A DNA stretch of 64,000 nt from CANNBR01 sp964592275 (GTDB taxonomy: Bacteria > Babelota > Babeliae > Babelales > CAIQNR01), in contig CAZQDJ010000001.1 in the NCBI GenBank assembly GCA_964592275.1, positions 11,646 through 75,645 of the forward strand, read 5' to 3'. Numbering within the stretch: position 1 is the stretch's first letter; each line of letters begins with the position of its first letter. The position numbers and the translations under genes are program-made. The notes under the pieces are model-generated. The model was not told where the DNA came from. It saw nothing but the letters and a program-made list of their open reading frames with translations, and did not search any database. Of this stretch, positions 8,521 to 17,516 are shown one piece after another.

Positions 8521-10472
8521 TCAAGCGCCCCTGTTGCTAAAAGATTTTGAAGAGCCCATAACTGTGGAGAATAATTACCATAAGAAAGCGTGTTATTTTT
8601 TACTATTTTCTCAATTTCTGCGCCCTTAAAAAGAAACTCTAAGTCATGCCGCTTGGTAGATAACAAATCAGAAAAATAAGCTTTAAAGTACGATCCATTT
8701 TTGAACCAATGAGCTGCAGGAGTTCCAAAACCAACTTTTTTACGATAAATAATATCGTTTGGTAAAATACCTTCACATGCCTTTTTAAGAATGTATTTTG
8801 TTATCCCATTTTTGTATTTCAGTGCAGTTGAAACCTGAAGAGCAAATTCAACATGCTCATGATCCAAGAATGGAACGCGTCCTTCAACTGACGTTGCCAT
8901 GGTCATTTTATCAACACGCATCAGTAACAACTCAGGAAGGCGTTGTTTAAGTTCTAAGTAGGTCATGGATTGTAAAAAATCACCTTGCGGATTTTTTACA
9001 TAAAACTTTTTAAGATGATATTCAACTATTGCATAACTATCAGATGTTTGTTGTAACTCTGGGTATATTTTTCTAATGACGTCATCCTCGCTTTGTTTCT
9101 CGTCAAAAAAAAGTAATTGACGCTTCCAATCATCTGAAAAAGCAATCGCTTCCCCCCAAAATAAATGCTGCCCAGAAGCCCACCTATCAACAACAAACTG
9201 CTGATTTTTTTTATAAGGAAAAAGCTGTGCAGCAATCCACGCCCCTGCTTTTTTGATTGGTTGAGGTATGCCCACGGTTGGTTGATAATAGCGGCGATAA
9301 ACATCAAGGTACTGAGCATAGCTTTGATACCCACAATAGAGCTCATCAGATCCTTCGCCCACTTGAACAACGGCAACCCCTGAATCTCTCAGTAATTTTG
9401 AAACATAATACAAGGGAATGCAGACAGAATCGGCTAATGGCTCATCTTGGTGGTACACCATTTTTTGGAAAAATTCGAATGCTTCTTTTTCAGAAATCGT
9501 AATTTCATAATGCTCGGTATTGAATAATTTTGAAACTTTACGCGCCCAGGCAACTTCGCTGTATTCAGGACCATCAGAAAATGAAACGTTAAACGTCTTC
9601 ACTCGGTCAGTAAATCGAGACATCAATGCAGTGATTAAACTTGAATCGACTCCTCCTGATAAAAAGACTCCAAAAGAAACATCCGATATCATTCGTTTTT
9701 GTACTGCATCAGTCAGCAGAGTGCGAATTTGAGCAATACAAAACTGTTCATCAGCTAAATCTTTTTCTGGATACATAATTTTCGGGACAAGCGGATTATA
9801 CCATTCATGAAAAGTTATTTCTTTTGCCGTATCCATTTTCATATACATACCAGCAGGGAGCTTATACATCCCTTGATATAACGTGTAAGGAGCCGGAGTT
9901 ACCAGAAACGTAAGATAATGATACAACGCCTGGTGATTAAGTTTTTTATTCAGCCATGGCAAGTGCCACAACGCTTTAATTTCTGAAGCAAAACTAAAAT
10001 AGCCCCCTTCTAAAGAAAAATAAAATGGCTTAATTCCAATACGATCACGAACACAATACCACTCATTGGTCAGCAAATTACCTAATACAGCCGCAAACAT
10101 ACCTTCTAACTTATCAAGGCACGCAATTCCCCATTGTTTAAAAGCGTAGAGAAATACTTCTGTATCGGTCTGAGAAGTGAACTGGTGACCATATCCTTCA
10201 AGCTCTGTACGTAATTTTTTGTAATTATAAATTTCACCATTGAACATAATGACAGTCGTTCTCTGTGCATCGAACATCGGCTGCGCGCCAGCATGCGAAA
10301 GATCAATGATACTCAATCGACGATAGACAAAGGCTGCTTTATGTTTTTCAGAAACCCAAATACCATGTCCGTCAGGCCCCCGATGAGCAATAGTGGTATG
10401 CATTTTTTCAAGAACTTCTTGGTCAACTGCAAACTGTCCGCCACATGAAATATACCCTGCAAATCCACACAT
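8517..10472 (-). CDS. asnB: Glutamine-hydrolysing asparagine synthase (AsnB family)
   Basis: Class II glutamine amidotransferase fused to an asparagine synthase domain, about 651 residues. The true start is the ATG at 10472, which leaves Cys2 (MCGFAGYI) as the N-terminal nucleophile after Met removal. An upstream GTG at 10481 would block it. AHRGPDGHG, FNGEIYN and SQTDTEVFL complete the glutaminase site. FLSGGVDSSLI is the PP-loop that binds ATP in the synthetase half. Located inside the sugar locus, it may amidate a uronic acid such as ManNAcA, as proposed for AsnB relatives in O-antigen loci, instead of or besides making asparagine. Its stop overlaps the next gene by ATGA. Confidence 0.93.
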   Translation of the reverse strand: MCGFAGYISCGGQFAVDQEVLEKMHTTIAHRGPDGHGIWVSEKHKAAFVYRRLSIIDLSHAGAQPMFDAQRTTVIMFNGEIYNYKKLRTELEGYGHQFTSQTDTEVFLYAFKQWGIACLDKLEGMFAAVLGNLLTNEWYCVRDRIGIKPFYFSLEGGYFSFASEIKALWHLPWLNKKLNHQALYHYLTFLVTPAPYTLYQGMYKLPAGMYMKMDTAKEITFHEWYNPLVPKIMYPEKDLADEQFCIAQIRTLLTDAVQKRMISDVSFGVFLSGGVDSSLITALMSRFTDRVKTFNVSFSDGPEYSEVAWARKVSKLFNTEHYEITISEKEAFEFFQKMVYHQDEPLADSVCIPLYYVSKLLRDSGVAVVQVGEGSDELYCGYQSYAQYLDVYRRYYQPTVGIPQPIKKAGAWIAAQLFPYKKNQQFVVDRWASGQHLFWGEAIAFSDDWKRQLLFFDEKQSEDDVIRKIYPELQQTSDSYAIVEYHLKKFYVKNPQGDFLQSMTYLELKQRLPELLLMRVDKMTMATSVEGRVPFLDHEHVEFALQVSTALKYKNGITKYILKKACEGILPNDIIYRKKVGFGTPAAHWFKNGSYFKAYFSDLLSTKRHDLEFLFKGAEIEKIVKNNTLSYGNYSPQLWALQNLLATGALE

Positions 10473-10530
10473 ACTACACACCTTTTTTAGTCTCTTTATC
10501 TATTAGTTCGCTAACTCGGCCTTGTGTGTC

Positions 10531-10565
10531 ATTCCCAGCTTGCACTAGCAAGTAGGTAGGGGAAT
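10531..10565. repeat. Dispersed hairpin element, copy A (ATTCCC/GGGAAT arms)
   Basis: The outer arm ATTCCC (10531-10536) pairs with GGGAAT (10560-10565). Between them lies a perfect inner hairpin CTTGC-acta-GCAAG (10539-10552). It belongs to the same design as the copies near 10617, 55458, 55611, 55790 and 59646, in which the third arm base differs but still pairs. It lies in the short gap between asnB and the GT39-like gene. Confidence 0.6.
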
Positions 10566-10616
10566 CTTTGGCGTACCTATCAAGTCCTTTTAAATGAATT
10601 TTTTATTTTTTCAAAG

Positions 10617-10649
10617 ATCCCCGTACCGTTCACTCCGTTCTCTGGGGAT
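10617..10649. repeat. Dispersed hairpin element, copy B (ATCCCC/GGGGAT arms)
   Basis: The outer arms ATCCCC (10617-10622) and GGGGAT (10644-10649) enclose a short CCGTACCGTTCACTCCGTT type core also seen near 55795. The right arm runs into the last codons of the GT39-like gene, so that gene's final residues (CHPQRTE) and stop come from repeat sequence. Confidence 0.6.
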
Positions 10650-12036
10650 GACACGTTTTACTATTACGTCGCTGAAAATGACACTTATACATTTTATACA
10701 AACTTAAAATACCTTGTGCTGCAAGTATCAATAATAACGGTTCAAATAAAATGCGGTATCTTCCAGCGCCATAAAAGCCCGTTACTGCAGAAAAACACCC
10801 AATTACACAGAAGAAAAAAATCAGAAGTTCATACAATCCTTTTTGATACCAGTCTTTTATTGCCCATGCACCAAAGAACCATTTTAAACCGTTCATTACG
10901 GCTTCAAAAAGCATGAGTGACCCAACAAATGGATTTCTGAATGCCCACGCAAAATAGCTATAAACTTGCGCAAAAAGCGATCCTTGTAATTCATGAAAAG
11001 GGATGATGTTCCCGCGCATTCCTGAATCGAAAAGAAGCTGTAACTGAACTGAATATAATCCAAAAAAAGTTTTTGAAATATTCTGAAGATACATCTTTAA
11101 AACAATAAAGGGATGATCTAAACATGTTTCAAAAAAAAGCTTTTTTAAAGGAATCCAATATTCTTGCTGAAAAGTCGAATAACGAATATCCCCTAACGTT
11201 CTCAATTCTGAAACTATTTCCAAAACAGGTCTTTTTTGTAGCTGTGCCTGAATAACTGCATGAAACCAATGATAAAGACCTCCCTCTACCAAAAAAGAAA
11301 GTTTGTAACACCCAAAAACCATCCCATTTCTGATGATGTACCACATAATAGGAATATAAAATGCTCCACAAAAATAAGCATAATCACCCCATGTCACTGA
11401 AAGTCGAATCACACGAGAAAGAACAAAAAAACAAAACGCTAAACACCACGGGAAAAATAAAGCGGTCGGTTTTACTAGAACAGAAAGACCAAGGAAAAAG
11501 CCTGCTAAAACAAGATTGATCCTTTTTTTTGTATAATAAAAGAGAGCACACTGTTCAAAAAAAACAGTTACCAAAAAAAGTAATAAAGTATCTGCCAACA
11601 TAAATTGCGGGTACACAAAAAAAGCCCCATCAACTAATGCAAGTGCAAAAACAATACGCGCACATGTCCGTCCACACAAAAGAAAAGCTGTCTGAGCTGT
11701 TGAGAAAATAGAAAACAACGCTAGCAAAACCTGTAGTGCAATTACGAGCCAAAGATCTTCTCCATAATCTCGGTAGATTATCCCCAAGAAAAAATGATAT
11801 CCCCGTGTATGAACAGGAAGGAAACCATCAGGCTCACAAACATTTCCTGTCTTTACAAAGTTGCGAGCAACTCGATCGTAAGCAGAAGAATCAACGTCAT
11901 AATGACCATCTTGAAAGCTATACGAATAAAGCCCATATGAAAATGCCACAAAAATGATTGATCCAACCGTTGAAAAAAACTTATTCTCCGTAAGAAAATT
12001 CTTTATTTCCGCCACCTTTGCATACCAATTCGTCAA
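10630..12036 (-). CDS. Multi-span membrane glycosyltransferase (GT39/ArnT-like)
   Basis: Integral membrane protein of up to 468 residues with about ten hydrophobic segments. It has an early extracytoplasmic acidic loop (YDVDSSAYDRVARNF), as in GT39/GT83 enzymes that use polyprenyl-phosphate sugars. By context it modifies the glycan or its lipid carrier outside the inner membrane. The start is uncertain. The longest frame opens with TTG at 12036, 56 bases inside the upstream oxidoreductase gene, and a GTG at 12015 is an alternative. Neither has a convincing ribosome site. The last residues fall inside a dispersed repeat, so the C-terminus may have been extended or replaced. Confidence 0.72.
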   Translation of the reverse strand: MTNWYAKVAEIKNFLTENKFFSTVGSIIFVAFSYGLYSYSFQDGHYDVDSSAYDRVARNFVKTGNVCEPDGFLPVHTRGYHFFLGIIYRDYGEDLWLVIALQVLLALFSIFSTAQTAFLLCGRTCARIVFALALVDGAFFVYPQFMLADTLLLFLVTVFFEQCALFYYTKKRINLVLAGFFLGLSVLVKPTALFFPWCLAFCFFVLSRVIRLSVTWGDYAYFCGAFYIPIMWYIIRNGMVFGCYKLSFLVEGGLYHWFHAVIQAQLQKRPVLEIVSELRTLGDIRYSTFQQEYWIPLKKLFFETCLDHPFIVLKMYLQNISKTFFGLYSVQLQLLFDSGMRGNIIPFHELQGSLFAQVYSYFAWAFRNPFVGSLMLFEAVMNGLKWFFGAWAIKDWYQKGLYELLIFFFCVIGCFSAVTGFYGAGRYRILFEPLLLILAAQGILSLYKMYKCHFQRRNSKTCHPQRTE

Positions 12037-14158
12037 TAATAAGTGTTAATTCAGCAACTCTATTCAAACGCTCTAGGGAAATAGGCATCCTGCGTTCTTC
12101 ACTCTGAAGTCCATCAAAAAATTTCTCTAATAAAATTTCATGCCCTTTATCTGGATATCTCGTGCTTTCATTAAAACTATGTGATAAGCCAAATCCTTGG
12201 AGCACTTTATAATCATCCATTACAATCGTTTTTGAATCGTAAAAAACTTCCATACGCTCTTTACCAAGCGCGCTATGTCCTAATGCAGTGTAAAGAAGGG
12301 TACAAATCGAACCATCATCAAAACTTATTTGCGTTGAAAAGTTATCAGTAGGGAAAATATCATCAGAGCCTGGTTTTACCGATTCAACGGAAACTGCTAC
12401 CGGCTTTGCTCCGGTTAAAAAACAAAAAAGATCAAAAATATGACAGGCTTCACCGATCACACGTCCAGCACCAAGTTCTGTTTGTGTCCAATGATCACCA
12501 GGAATATACCCAGCATTCATGCGATAATGGATAACAACGGGAGACTTTCTTGAAACCAATTCCCACTTTATTTTTTGCATATACGGAGCAAACGAACGGT
12601 TATAATCTACGCAGAAAGGAACCTTTGGATTATCCACCAAAAATTTACTGATACGCGCATACTGCTCAAACGTTGTTGCCATAGGCTTTTCAAGAAACAC
12701 CGCTTTTCCATGTGCAAGTGCTTCCATTGCTTGATCACAATGGAATTTGTGAGGAGAAGCAATGACTATCGCATCAACAATATCTTTTTCAAAAAGATCG
12801 TGTGAATCCGTTAACGCAACGGCTGCTCCATACGTACGACACACATTTTTCGCATTAGTAACATCAGTATCAACGATTGCCGAAATTTTTACATCGCGCA
12901 CCTTAGAAACAAGAGGAAGAAGTTTAACTTTTGAAAAACCACCAACTCCTACAAATCCTACGCGCAATGAAGTTCCCACAGCAGGTGTAAAAGCAAGAGC
13001 TTTCACTGATAATGGCTTACGAATGGCAGGAACAAAAGAAATTTCATTCTTAGGAGTGTAGCGTAAAATAACTCCTAAAACCTCTTTAGTTTTAATAAGT
13101 TCATATGCCTTTGTAACATCCTCTATATAAAATTCTTTGGTTGCTAACTTATCAACGAACAGTTTTTTTTGAACTATTAGATCAACAATTGCTTCCATAT
13201 TGCGATTTTCAGTCCAACGAACATAATCGTATGGATAATCTTTTCCTTCTATTTCATACGAAGTATCATAGCGACCTGGACCATAAGAACAGGATATGAG
13301 AAGATCAATTTCTTTTTTATAAAGCGGGTTACGTTGTAAATCAAGACCAACATCTCCAACTACTACCACCTTACCTTTGCGCCGAGTTACTTCCATAGCA
13401 GCTTGTACAATCGCACTACTTGGAGTTGCTGCAGTAATAATCGTACAATCAACTCCGCGATGGTGAGTCAAAAATTCTAAATCTTTTTCGAACGTTTCTG
13501 AATCTGCCTTAAAAACATGATCTGCTCCAAGTTCAGAGGCAAGGGCCATACGTTCAGGAAGAAGATCAACACCAATTACTTTGCATCCGGCATTTTTTGC
13601 AAGTTGAACAGTAATTTGCCCAAGAAGCCCCAACCCCATCACACACACTGTTTCTCCAAGCTGAAGCTCAGCTCGTCGAATACCCTGCAACGCAATAGAA
13701 CCTATCGTAGTAATACTTGCATGCTTTACAAAGGCTTCATCTTTAACGGCAACTACTAATTTTTCGGGAACACAAACAACATCAGCGTGATTAGCCCATC
13801 CAGCTCCCGCGCATGCTACAAAATCTCCCGCTCGAAACTTAGTGACTTTTTTACCAACAGCAAGAACTCGCCCCGAACATGAATACCCAAGAGCCTGTAA
13901 ATTACTTTTTAACTTTGTATTGATAAGAGCGCTCGTACCACCAAATCCATTATCTGTAATTGATTGGAGCACTGCCTTAATTTTATGAGGAACGTTACTA
14001 AACATAACACTTCGCTGCGCATTGGAAATGGTGGCTGCTTCTGTCCCCGAACTTATAAAAGAATAATGTACAGAAATCAAAACCGATCGTTCATCCAACG
14101 AAGGTTGTGCCACTTCTTGAACAATAAGAGATCCCTTATCTAAAAATAGTTGTCTCAC
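11981..14158 (-). CDS. Bi-domain oxidoreductase: MDR dehydrogenase fused to Gfo/Idh/MocA dehydrogenase
   Basis: A 725-residue fusion. Residues 1-370 form a zinc-type medium-chain dehydrogenase/reductase with the NAD(P) motif VMGLGLLGQITVQLA. Residues about 390-725 form a Gfo/Idh/MocA dehydrogenase opening RVGFVGVGGFSKVKLLPL and carrying EKPMATTFEQY, the usual lysine-proline catalytic region. Such fusions occur in sugar-biosynthesis loci and probably carry out coupled oxidation and reduction of a nucleotide sugar. Translation starts at GTG 14158, which forms a GTGA overlap with the end of wecC and follows a strong G-rich ribosome site. The substrate is unknown, though UDP-ManNAcA-derived sugars are plausible from the neighbours. 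Confidence 0.88.
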   Translation of the reverse strand: MRQLFLDKGSLIVQEVAQPSLDERSVLISVHYSFISSGTEAATISNAQRSVMFSNVPHKIKAVLQSITDNGFGGTSALINTKLKSNLQALGYSCSGRVLAVGKKVTKFRAGDFVACAGAGWANHADVVCVPEKLVVAVKDEAFVKHASITTIGSIALQGIRRAELQLGETVCVMGLGLLGQITVQLAKNAGCKVIGVDLLPERMALASELGADHVFKADSETFEKDLEFLTHHRGVDCTIITAATPSSAIVQAAMEVTRRKGKVVVVGDVGLDLQRNPLYKKEIDLLISCSYGPGRYDTSYEIEGKDYPYDYVRWTENRNMEAIVDLIVQKKLFVDKLATKEFYIEDVTKAYELIKTKEVLGVILRYTPKNEISFVPAIRKPLSVKALAFTPAVGTSLRVGFVGVGGFSKVKLLPLVSKVRDVKISAIVDTDVTNAKNVCRTYGAAVALTDSHDLFEKDIVDAIVIASPHKFHCDQAMEALAHGKAVFLEKPMATTFEQYARISKFLVDNPKVPFCVDYNRSFAPYMQKIKWELVSRKSPVVIHYRMNAGYIPGDHWTQTELGAGRVIGEACHIFDLFCFLTGAKPVAVSVESVKPGSDDIFPTDNFSTQISFDDGSICTLLYTALGHSALGKERMEVFYDSKTIVMDDYKVLQGFGLSHSFNESTRYPDKGHEILLEKFFDGLQSEERRMPISLERLNRVAELTLIIDELVCKGGGNKEFSYGE

Positions 14159-15549
14159 GGGTTCCCCCCTTTCTCAACAGAGCGTTGTCCCAACATGTGT
14201 GCCATTTTTGCTTGTTCTTTTTGCACTACTTCTTCGTAACTACGGGCGGCCCAAAAGAACTGTTCTTGCGACACTGATTGCTCATGTGGAGCATGCAATA
14301 ACCCACAAAAATCAATAAATTTTTTATGCGCTACTAATTTTTTATCAAGAGATTTAAAAGGAGTATGAGGAACTAAACAGACAACAATATCTGCCATCTC
14401 TAAGCCATCTTCTAATGAAACAGCATGACGAGCAACATCAAGTCCCAAAGCTTGTTTAGCAACATTTGGCTCACAAACAAAGATTTCCATTTCATTTTTT
14501 TTAATTAAATGACGAGCAATTTGAAGCGCTGGCGATTCACGCAAGTCATCAACATCAGCTTTATAAGTAACCCCAAGGAGCACTACTCGGCAAGTCTTTG
14601 CTGCATGCAACTCTTTCCATTTTGCTACTTTTTGTTCAAGAGCAGCGATTACTTCAAGCGGTCGTTTCTCATTAACAAGACGAGCTTCTTTTAACAATGT
14701 CGTTTGCGCTGGAAACGTTTCTATCAAAAAATAAGGGTCAACAGCCAAACAATGACCTCCAACTCCACTGGTTGGGCGCAAAATGTTAACGCGTGGATGC
14801 TTATTTGCAAGATCTATTAATTCGTAAGGATCAATACCAACAACTTGAGCCATTGAAGCAACCTGATGCGCAAATGCAATATTTACATCACGGTAACTAT
14901 TTTCAATAAGTTTTGTCATTTCAGCAGTTTCAGCAGTAGTTAAATATAAGTCACCACTCACAAAATATTTATAAAATTTAGCAACGTGTTGCGTTGAACC
15001 ACGATCAACACCACCGATAATGCGATCATTTACTTTAAGTTCATGGAAAATATTTCCAGGAAGCACTCGTTCTGGACAATGAGCAACAAAAAAATCTTGC
15101 CCCACAGAAAGGCCTGTTTTTGAAGATAAAAATTGCCCCAATGCTTTTGTAGTACCAACAGGAACAGTTGATTCTAAAATAACCGTATCCCCTGCTTTTA
15201 AAACACCTGCTATGGAAGCAGCGGCTGCAAATACATAAGAAAGATCTGCTTTTTTATCAGCAGTAAACGGAGTAGGAACTGCTATAATAAAAAAATCAGC
15301 AGGCTCATACACTGTCGTAGCATAAAAATATTCCGTGTTTAAAACCGTCTTAAGTTTTTCTACAATTTCAGGTTCTTGAATAATTGGACAGCATCTATTA
15401 ATACATGCGACAGAGTCTTCGTTAATATCAATGCCAACAACTTTGAGTCCTGCTTGTGCTGCAACAATGGCAGTAGGCAATCCTATATACCCAAGACCAA
15501 CAACACATACTTTTTTTATTTCATTAAGAGATGCTTTTTTCATACTCAT
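14155..15549 (-). CDS. wecC: UDP-N-acetyl-D-mannosamine dehydrogenase (WecC/TuaD superfamily)
   Basis: NAD-dependent UDP-sugar 6-dehydrogenase that oxidises UDP-ManNAc to UDP-ManNAcA. The N-terminal Rossmann motif is VCVVGLGYIGLPTA. The catalytic cysteine lies in SGVGGHCLAVDPYFL, and GVTYKADVDDLRESPA marks the C-terminal UDP-binding domain. Two Met codons at 15549 and 15543 are possible starts, both just after AGAGGAAAGG. A longer frame from 15570 would begin deep in wecB and is less likely. It overlaps wecB by about 26 bases. UDP-GlcNAc dehydrogenation (WbpA type) cannot be fully excluded, but the adjacent 2-epimerase favours the ManNAc route. Confidence 0.9.
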   Translation of the reverse strand: MSMKKASLNEIKKVCVVGLGYIGLPTAIVAAQAGLKVVGIDINEDSVACINRCCPIIQEPEIVEKLKTVLNTEYFYATTVYEPADFFIIAVPTPFTADKKADLSYVFAAAASIAGVLKAGDTVILESTVPVGTTKALGQFLSSKTGLSVGQDFFVAHCPERVLPGNIFHELKVNDRIIGGVDRGSTQHVAKFYKYFVSGDLYLTTAETAEMTKLIENSYRDVNIAFAHQVASMAQVVGIDPYELIDLANKHPRVNILRPTSGVGGHCLAVDPYFLIETFPAQTTLLKEARLVNEKRPLEVIAALEQKVAKWKELHAAKTCRVVLLGVTYKADVDDLRESPALQIARHLIKKNEMEIFVCEPNVAKQALGLDVARHAVSLEDGLEMADIVVCLVPHTPFKSLDKKLVAHKKFIDFCGLLHAPHEQSVSQEQFFWAARSYEEVVQKEQAKMAHMLGQRSVEKGGNP

Positions 15550-16720
15550 ATCCTTTCCTCTGGTAATCACACTCCCTACTTTCTTCGTACTGCTTCATTC
15601 GTAAGGTCTTAACAATCTCCACAATACGATCTGCAGAAAACCCATCTCCGTAAACAGAATTACGTATTAATTGCTGTTTTTTTTCATCATCCAAACTACT
15701 CGCAAGAGCTTTTAGGATAGCATTTTCTTGCGTTCCTACTAGTACCGCAAGCCCTTCCCATACTCCTTCCATTCTTTCACTTTTTTCTCGTAAGACAAGT
15801 ACATTCTTACCCATACTTACTGCTTCTTCCTGAATACCTCCTGAATCAGTCATAACACAATCAACAGATTGCAAAAGGAAGACCAGTTCGTGATATGCAA
15901 GAGGAGGGAAAAGGGAAATATTTTGCTCATCAGCAAGCTGTACTTCTGCTAATGCAGCCATCACAACAGGATTAGGATGATAGGGATAAAAAAAAGCAGT
16001 TTCAGGATGCATTTGTGCATATCGCTTTACTGCACGAAGAATACGCACAATTCCATCAGGGAACGATTCTCTTCTATGTGCAGTCACCAACACTTTTTTG
16101 TAACCCCGATCATCAGCCATCTTGACTGCAGAAAAAAGTTCAGGACAAATACGTACACTTCCCACTTTTATTTTTTCTTCAATAATACGAAGTGCATCAA
16201 CCACTGTATTGCCCACACAAAAAACAGTGCTTCGCTTTTTTCCTTCGGCAAGAAGATTTCCCGTAGCAAGAGAAGTTGGTGCAAAATGATACTGAGCAAG
16301 AAGGCCAACAATACAACGATGTGCTTCTTCAGGATAGGGGTTCAACATATCCCCTGTTCTCAAGCCAGCTTCAACATGACCTACTGGAATTTTTTCATAA
16401 AAAGCTGCCAATGCTGCTGCCATAACCGTTGTTGTATCACCTTGGAGTAGCACCAATGAAGGCTTGTGACGCGCATACACTTCCTTCATCGATTCAAGAA
16501 CTGCACAAGTAAGATATGAAAGATCCTGGCCAGGCTTCATTAAAGAAAGTTTGATATCAGGCGTTACCGAAAAAAGAGTAAATACTTCATCAAGCAGGGA
16601 ACAATGCTGACCTGTTGAACAAATGATTACAGGAACACCTGCGCGCTTTAAAGCAAAGAAGATAGGCATCATTTTGATACCTTCTGGTCGAGTTCCTACC
16701 ACCAACATAACAGGTTGCAT
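15524..16720 (-). CDS. wecB: UDP-N-acetylglucosamine 2-epimerase (non-hydrolysing)
   Basis: GT-B fold epimerase converting UDP-GlcNAc to UDP-ManNAc, 398 residues from the preferred ATG at 16720, which follows AAGGGAG at a 5-base spacing. Family signatures are VVGTRPEGIKMMP at the start, LLQGDTTTVMAAALAAF, HVEAGLRTGD, VTAHRRES and MTDSGGIQEEA near the C-terminal nucleotide site. It is the first gene of the polysaccharide locus, and the divergent HIT gene lies 159 bases away, so the locus promoter should be in 16721-16879. No clear sigma-70 boxes stood out there. It is the committed step feeding the WecC reaction. Confidence 0.93.
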   Translation of the reverse strand: MQPVMLVVGTRPEGIKMMPIFFALKRAGVPVIICSTGQHCSLLDEVFTLFSVTPDIKLSLMKPGQDLSYLTCAVLESMKEVYARHKPSLVLLQGDTTTVMAAALAAFYEKIPVGHVEAGLRTGDMLNPYPEEAHRCIVGLLAQYHFAPTSLATGNLLAEGKKRSTVFCVGNTVVDALRIIEEKIKVGSVRICPELFSAVKMADDRGYKKVLVTAHRRESFPDGIVRILRAVKRYAQMHPETAFFYPYHPNPVVMAALAEVQLADEQNISLFPPLAYHELVFLLQSVDCVMTDSGGIQEEAVSMGKNVLVLREKSERMEGVWEGLAVLVGTQENAILKALASSLDDEKKQQLIRNSVYGDGFSADRIVEIVKTLRMKQYEESRECDYQRKGYEYEKSIS

Positions 16721-16879
16721 CGCCACTCCCTTTTTAATCATTACTGATTACGCTTAAATCGCAGATCACTTTACCATTTCACCTTATTGTTAGCAAAAAG
16801 AGAGATTTATTGATTGCCTACCATAACCAAAGTAAACTATCTTCTTTTTATCATCTCCAAAACTAACAGGGTAAAAAGT

Positions 16880-17401
16880 ATGAATATTCTCTATGCTCCG
16901 TGGCGCGAAGAATACACAAATGCAACCGCACATGGCCCAAAAGGGCAAGAGGGTGTCGGCCCTGAAAATTGTGTCTTTTGTCCTCGTTTTTCGCAAACAA
17001 ATGATGAAGAAAATTTTATCCTCGCCCGTTACCAATACACCTGTATCATGTTAAACCGTTATCCTTATAACTCCGGACACCTTCTGATACTTCCTTTTGA
17101 ACACAATGGAGCACTTGAAGATCTTTCTATTGAAACACAAAAAGAGCTCATTCAGCTTATCTCACACAGTACAGTTATTTTGAAAAAAGAGCTTAAAGCC
17201 CAAGGTATTAACGTTGGAATAAATCTTGGAAAAGCTGCAGGAGCTGGAATACCTTCACATCTTCACGTACATGTATTGCCTCGCTGGTTTGGGGACACCA
17301 ACTTCTTACCAACCCTTTCTGAAACCAAACAAGTTTCTAGCGATCTTGGAAAACTTTATAAAGACTTAAGCCCAAAGTTTAAAAACCTCCCCCTTTATTA
17401 A
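16880..17401 (+). CDS. HIT-family nucleotide hydrolase/phosphorylase
   Basis: Histidine-triad protein of 173 residues with the signature SHLHVHVLPRW near residues 129-139; the middle His is the nucleotidylation nucleophile. CVFC near residue 32 with a downstream His resembles the zinc-binding variant related to Ap4A phosphorylases. The N-terminus MNILYAPWREEY is typical of that branch, so the ATG at 16880 is preferred to the longer frame from 16814. Members hydrolyse AMP-linked compounds or dinucleoside polyphosphates. It stands alone and diverges from the polysaccharide locus. Confidence 0.9.
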   Translation: MNILYAPWREEYTNATAHGPKGQEGVGPENCVFCPRFSQTNDEENFILARYQYTCIMLNRYPYNSGHLLILPFEHNGALEDLSIETQKELIQLISHSTVILKKELKAQGINVGINLGKAAGAGIPSHLHVHVLPRWFGDTNFLPTLSETKQVSSDLGKLYKDLSPKFKNLPLY

Positions 17402-17516
17402 TGCTATTAGAATAGTGAGCCAAACACCCCTTTGCCCCCTTTTTTAAAACAAGTATCTTTATCATAATTGCTTAGAGATTTACCTAAAACGACAATTAAC
17501 TGTGGAGGTTATGGTC

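Noticed and set aside
16814..16879. Longer start for the HIT gene
   Set aside because: The extra 22 residues are not family-like, and the ATG at 16880 gives the typical HIT N-terminus.
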